Assembly: GCA_028023455.1 (NCBI GenBank)
Contig: JAQFVV010000180.1
Span: forward strand, 1,548,001-1,612,000
Direction of reading: 5' to 3'
Source of the DNA: Epiperipatus broadwayi
Taxonomy: Eukaryota; Onychophora; Udeonychophora; Euonychophora; Peripatidae
DNA length: 64,000 nucleotides
Shown: one piece after another, positions 59,756 through 64,000 of the stretch
Numbering within the stretch: position 1 is the first letter of the stretch
Layout: the number at the start of each line of letters is the position of its first letter
Notes under the pieces: model-generated
What the model saw: the letters and a program-made list of their open reading frames with translations, nothing else
Told to the model about the DNA's origin: nothing
Databases searched by the model: none
Program-made: the position numbers and the translations under genes

Positions 59756-60332
59756 ATAATTACCTTCCAGTTTTATAATCCAGTTTATTCATAAAGAAGG
59801 CGGGTTATTTCATTTATGGAGAGTCATGGCATAGCGTGGAGAGAACGAAGCCGCTAAATTACCCCATTATTATCATACTTCCTCTAGCAAAGGTTTCTTT
59901 TTCCATTTTAACGTTCCGTTAAAATTATATTTTAACGTGTCAAAAGAATTAAGTAATACACTTTTTTTTAAAACAAAAAATTTAATATGTTCTGCCTCTC
60001 TGTGTAAGACGAGAGAGAAAAAAAAAAGTTCTTTTCTTCCGACGACGTTCCTAATTTGAATACTGCCTCAGTTTAACTCAAGTATCTTTCTTTTTTTCTT
60101 TTTAATGATTGGATAATTAATTTCTTTTTTTTTTATTGAGACAGATAAAAAAAAAAAAAAATAAGACGATATAATATTTTATTCAAATTCATCAATCACA
60201 AAACTAAAAATATGATTTTTTTAAACAAATCAAAATTTATTGCGTTCCCAATTAGACTGAATCACGCTAGACGTTTTTAAATGGGGGGGGGGTCTTTTGA
60301 ATATCTATATGAGTAACAGCATAACTGTTTCA

Positions 60333-61387
60333 ATATATATATATGCACATATATTGATTGAGGTGAACTATTCTTAGGATTATGTATTCACTAGTTCTAC
60401 TCTTAATTTTATTGTACTTTAATGGAAATCATTTGTAAATATATTGTTTATGACTATAAGAACTTATTAAGAGTAATTTAATCTGTGTTTAATCTAAGTC
60501 TAGCAATTTTTTAAATATAAAGTTGAGTAATGATTTATTTCAGGTTTACATAAAATAAGAAAATAAATACATGGATGTAAAGTGTATTTATTCATCTTAG
60601 GATATGATAATGTAAAAGAGATTTTACATACATCCTCTTACCCAGTACATTTGTATTTCATCTAGCATAAGTAACAATGATAATGTATTTAATCCAGATA
60701 GATTTATGTTTAATCTAATATCTTAAATATGACCTTTATCTAGTAAGTATGCAGTGACAATGATTCTTTAATAATGACAAAAGAGAAGTATTTAAAAATT
60801 AACAATTGCTTTATTACCCAATATAAAATAAATGATAAAACGAATATAACGATAAACAAAATTATACCAAATTTCTAATAAATATTAATATTTATTTCTT
60901 AAATCTAAACTTAAGTTTGGGATATAAAAAGTCTATTATCGTACAGTGTTGCAAAGACACTACCATTAAATAGGAATAAGTTGCTTATTATTTTAAAACA
61001 ATCCTCAATTTAAATACTGGAGGATAATAATCATCATAAAAAATAAATGTTCTGTATGATATTGATTAGTTTATTTTCACAACTAATCAATTATTAATAA
61101 CCTCACTTAATAATGCTGGAGAAGTTTTTATTTTTTAAAAAGAAGCAAGTGCAATTATTGCTTAGCATACCTAAATGGCATTTACGACACTGGGCTTGTT
61201 TATTTTGCCTCAAGATTCTTTACTGGGTTTATTTGCAGCCTTAAATGTTAGGAGTAATACTCTACTAACAAAATATAACTAGATCATTAGGATGCCTTAT
61301 TATATATATATACTATATAACATTTAAAAAGTTAATACTAATATATAAGAGCAATGCATAAAATATTCCTTACAGATCTACTTTTCT
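60333..61387. other. AT-rich stretch, nothing recognised
   Basis: No gene, RNA or repeat could be supported. Confidence 0.4.
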
Positions 61388-62297
61388 AAATAAATCCTAC
61401 ATATAATATAGAATAAAATATCTTTATATAACAACAAAATAATAAATGACAATAGTTGTAATATAATCATATAATCATAACATAAAAAAGCTCTTTTGGG
61501 CAATTTTTAATTATTGCCCTTTTCAATATGTCTTGATTAACTACAAAAAACAACTTATATTGCATACATAGCGATATCTACTGGAGCTATATAAAATTAA
61601 CACAAGCCTATAATTATGATTTAGTATCTTTGTAATAACACACATTATATAATCCTCCATTCATTTTTCATTATCCAATTATTAGTTAAATTAATTGGCA
61701 TTTTATAAGTGTTCATACAATTATTTCTGTTATAATTAATGTAATTAGTTCCGTATATCTGCCTTCTATTAATTTCTTTAATATAATTTAATGGGCTTAT
61801 ATTCTTAACACAATTTATTTTGTCCATATTTTAAGTAATGAACATATAATGCAGATCTGTCATAGAATAGATTGTATTAAGAATATAAGCCCATTAAATT
61901 ATATTAATTAAATTAATAGAAGGAAGATATATGAAAATAATTACATTAATTATAACAGAAATAATTGTATGAACATTTATAAAATGTCAATTAATTTAAC
62001 TATTAATTGGATAATGAAAAATGAATGGAGGGTTATATAATGTGTGTGATTATAAAGATACTAAAGCATAATTATAGGCTTGTGTTAATTTTATATAGAG
62101 CCTGTAGATGTCACTATATATGCAATGTAGGTTGTTTTTCATGGTTAATCAAGATACATTAAAAAGGGCAAAAATTAAAAATTGCCAAAAAGAGCTTTTT
62201 TATGTTATGATTATATGATTATATTACAGTTATTGTCATATATTATTTTGTTGTTATATAAAGATATTTTATTCTATATTATATCTAGGATTTATTT
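61388..62297. repeat. Large palindrome (about 425-bp arms, about 56-bp spacer)
   Basis: The left arm 61388-61814 is matched in reverse complement by 61871-62297, centred at 61842.5. Landmarks are aataaatcc (61389) with ggatttatt (62288-62296), and atgggcttat (61791) with ataagcccat (61885-61894). Substitutions and short indels separate the arms. No coding or TIR-element motif is recognised, and no flanking duplication was found. Confidence 0.9.
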
Positions 62298-64000
62298 TTT
62301 AAATTGTAAAAGCAACATAAAGATTTAGTTTCTTGTATTTTAGATTTTCTAAATAAGAATGATTAACTCCAATTTCAACTTTGAGGTTTAACTTAAGAAC
62401 CCATAAAACATACAATAATTACAATACAGCAAAAATTTTATATAAGTTTAAAAGCTATTTATATTATATAACTTAAATCTAATGTAATCACATTTACTCA
62501 TTTCAAATATCATAAATAATAAAATAAAATATTACTTGTACATTCATATAATAATATCTCACTGTTATATTCTTTATTACATTAATAATAATAACAATAT
62601 TAACTATTTAAATAAGAATCAATTATAATAAAGTTTATTAAATAAAGCATAGGTTTATACTCCATTGGTTATAATGATTGAAAAAATTATCCCATGAAAT
62701 ATTGGTGTGGGAGAATATTCTAATATTTTTGAAAATTTCCAAACACTTTGAAATAACAACATTCAAGATGATATAAAACATAATTAATTTCATTTGTAAT
62801 ATAATTCTTTCTGTAACATAATATAAAGATTAATAAATTACAGTTTAGCACACTTGTTAATCCATGTTAAGTTATATTTAATATATTGATCAATTTTAAG
62901 ATTTGTTTCTAAATTTGATGCTTATTATCCATAATATTTGCATTGATAATCCATAATCCATTAGTGGAATTTAAATATGTAGCATTCATAATCCATTATT
63001 ATTTTTTAAGCACTGGAGAAAAATCATAGTTTATTATAGAAAGCAATTTAATCCATTTGAAAAGATATTATAATTTTATCCAAATGATTAGTATTCAGTA
63101 CTTCTTTCATTTGAAGTATCTTATTAATATATTAATTTGTAGATCTTTAATCTATGTTTCTAAATAGTTCTGATGTAGATATGATCAAGCAAATATGTTA
63201 TTATTTATAAACAGAGTGATTTTCATTAATTTTGAATTAAAGTTCAGCTTTATTTCAAGAGATAAAAGTTTATGGAAGTATAGTTGAATTTTTTTAAAAA
63301 AAAATTTATTCAATGTTTTTCTTTCTATTATTTACAATAAGATAAATTCTCAATATTGAGACATACTATACACATTTTTGAAGTGAAGAGAACAATTATT
63401 TCACCACTATTTTAAATATAAATATTCATAAAAGTTTTATATTTGATAAACATAATTTTCCAAATACATCAGCTATTTACTATTACTTTCAATTGAAAAA
63501 AATCCAGTAATTTTATTTGAAGTTATTAATCAGCATTCCATTAGTAAATTTATCCATTTTCAATAACAGTTGACTCCAATAAATAAGATTTACTAAAATA
63601 ATGATTAATCGGTTAATTAATAATAATTTCTGCTTTATTTGTTGTTGTTCGTCCTTTTCTTAATACAATGAGAAGTCATTTTTCCCAGCATAGGCAAAAT
63701 TCCTAGACTGAGTTATCTAGCCAATCATTTTGTTGTGTGGCAATCAAATTTTTTGAATTCTGATTTTTCCAAAGTTCAGCTTTTATATTTGTCAATCAGC
63801 TGATGTCTGAATTATGACATATTTTCCATTATTTGTTGGGATTTCTTGTTTTTTTAAAGAAAATTTGGAACAATTGTCAAGGTTATTTAAAATGCAGGCT
63901 ATAAAGGCTACAATTTTTAAATCAATATGGTAATTTTTTACGAACACTATTCAAAAATGAAGACAAAGAAAATAATTTCAAGCTTTTTCTATTACTTGAT
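62298..64000. other. AT-rich stretch, nothing recognised
   Basis: No reading frame with motifs, RNA gene or clear repeat was seen up to the end of the window. Confidence 0.4.

Larger units (their letters stand above)
57721..60332 (-). mobile_element. Candidate solo LTR (2.6 kb) containing minisatellites
   Basis: It starts TGTAACCGGACCGCC at 57721 directly after (AT)n and ends ATAACTGTTTCA at 60332 directly before (AT)n. The ends are TG...CA with atatatat on both sides, consistent with target duplication within a microsatellite. Inverted, it begins TGAAACAGTTA and ends TTACA, similar to the termini of the 22.5-33.3 kb LTR, so minus orientation is inferred. The interior holds three tandem arrays (listed separately). 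The more GC-rich part at about 57725-58040 has no coding motif. Confidence 0.6.

Overview
The window is very AT-rich animal nuclear DNA and is dominated by transposable elements. No operons, bacterial-type promoters, rRNA genes or CRISPR arrays were seen. Penelope-like elements (PLEs) with GIY-YIG endonuclease, RTE-type LINEs, a pogo/Tigger-type transposon, tRNA-derived SINEs and gag-bearing LTR elements together indicate a metazoan, most plausibly an invertebrate such as a mollusc or chelicerate. The species cannot be fixed from the sequence alone. The only convincing host gene is an intact, apparently intronless rhodopsin-like GPCR at 3474-4589 (+).

Layout. 0-12 kb: RTE LINE relic (1.1-2.3 kb), the GPCR, a PLE relic on the minus strand (5.15-6.42 kb), a different PLE relic on the plus strand (7.0-8.6 kb), a tRNA-derived SINE, a second RTE 3' end, a foldback element with 13-bp target-site duplications (10.0-10.6 kb), another LINE relic and a tRNA-like segment. 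12-22.5 kb: a 415-bp direct duplication, an ~880-bp palindrome (13.5-14.4 kb), several LTR-like blocks bounded by TG...CA and AT microsatellites, and a 193-bp tandem duplication. 22.5-33.3 kb: a complete non-autonomous LTR retrotransposon with unusually long LTRs (3.0 and 3.8 kb), a 4-bp target duplication and an interior that holds only degraded gag and protease. 33.3-40 kb: foldback-family repeats, a probable PLE C-terminal fragment, a solo LTR and a second LTR-like block. 40-49.3 kb: featureless AT-rich DNA, a 201-bp TAA microsatellite, a 1350-bp pogo-type element with TIRs and TA duplication, another foldback element with 13-bp duplications, and a nearly full-length PLE (47.06-49.31 kb, minus) broken by three small frameshifts. 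49.97-57.24 kb: a second gag-only LTR retrotransposon, minus strand, with ~1.65-1.7 kb LTRs. 57.2-64 kb: a 371-bp TIR element, a 2.6-kb LTR-like block full of minisatellites, a ~910-bp palindrome and featureless AT-rich sequence.

How it fits together. Both complete LTR elements encode Gag but no recognisable reverse transcriptase, RNase H or integrase, so their mobility would have depended on enzymes supplied elsewhere. Several LTRs lie inside (AT)n tracts. Inverted repeats (foldback elements and two near-1-kb palindromes) recur through the window. All functional statements are read from motifs by eye; no alignment or database search was run.
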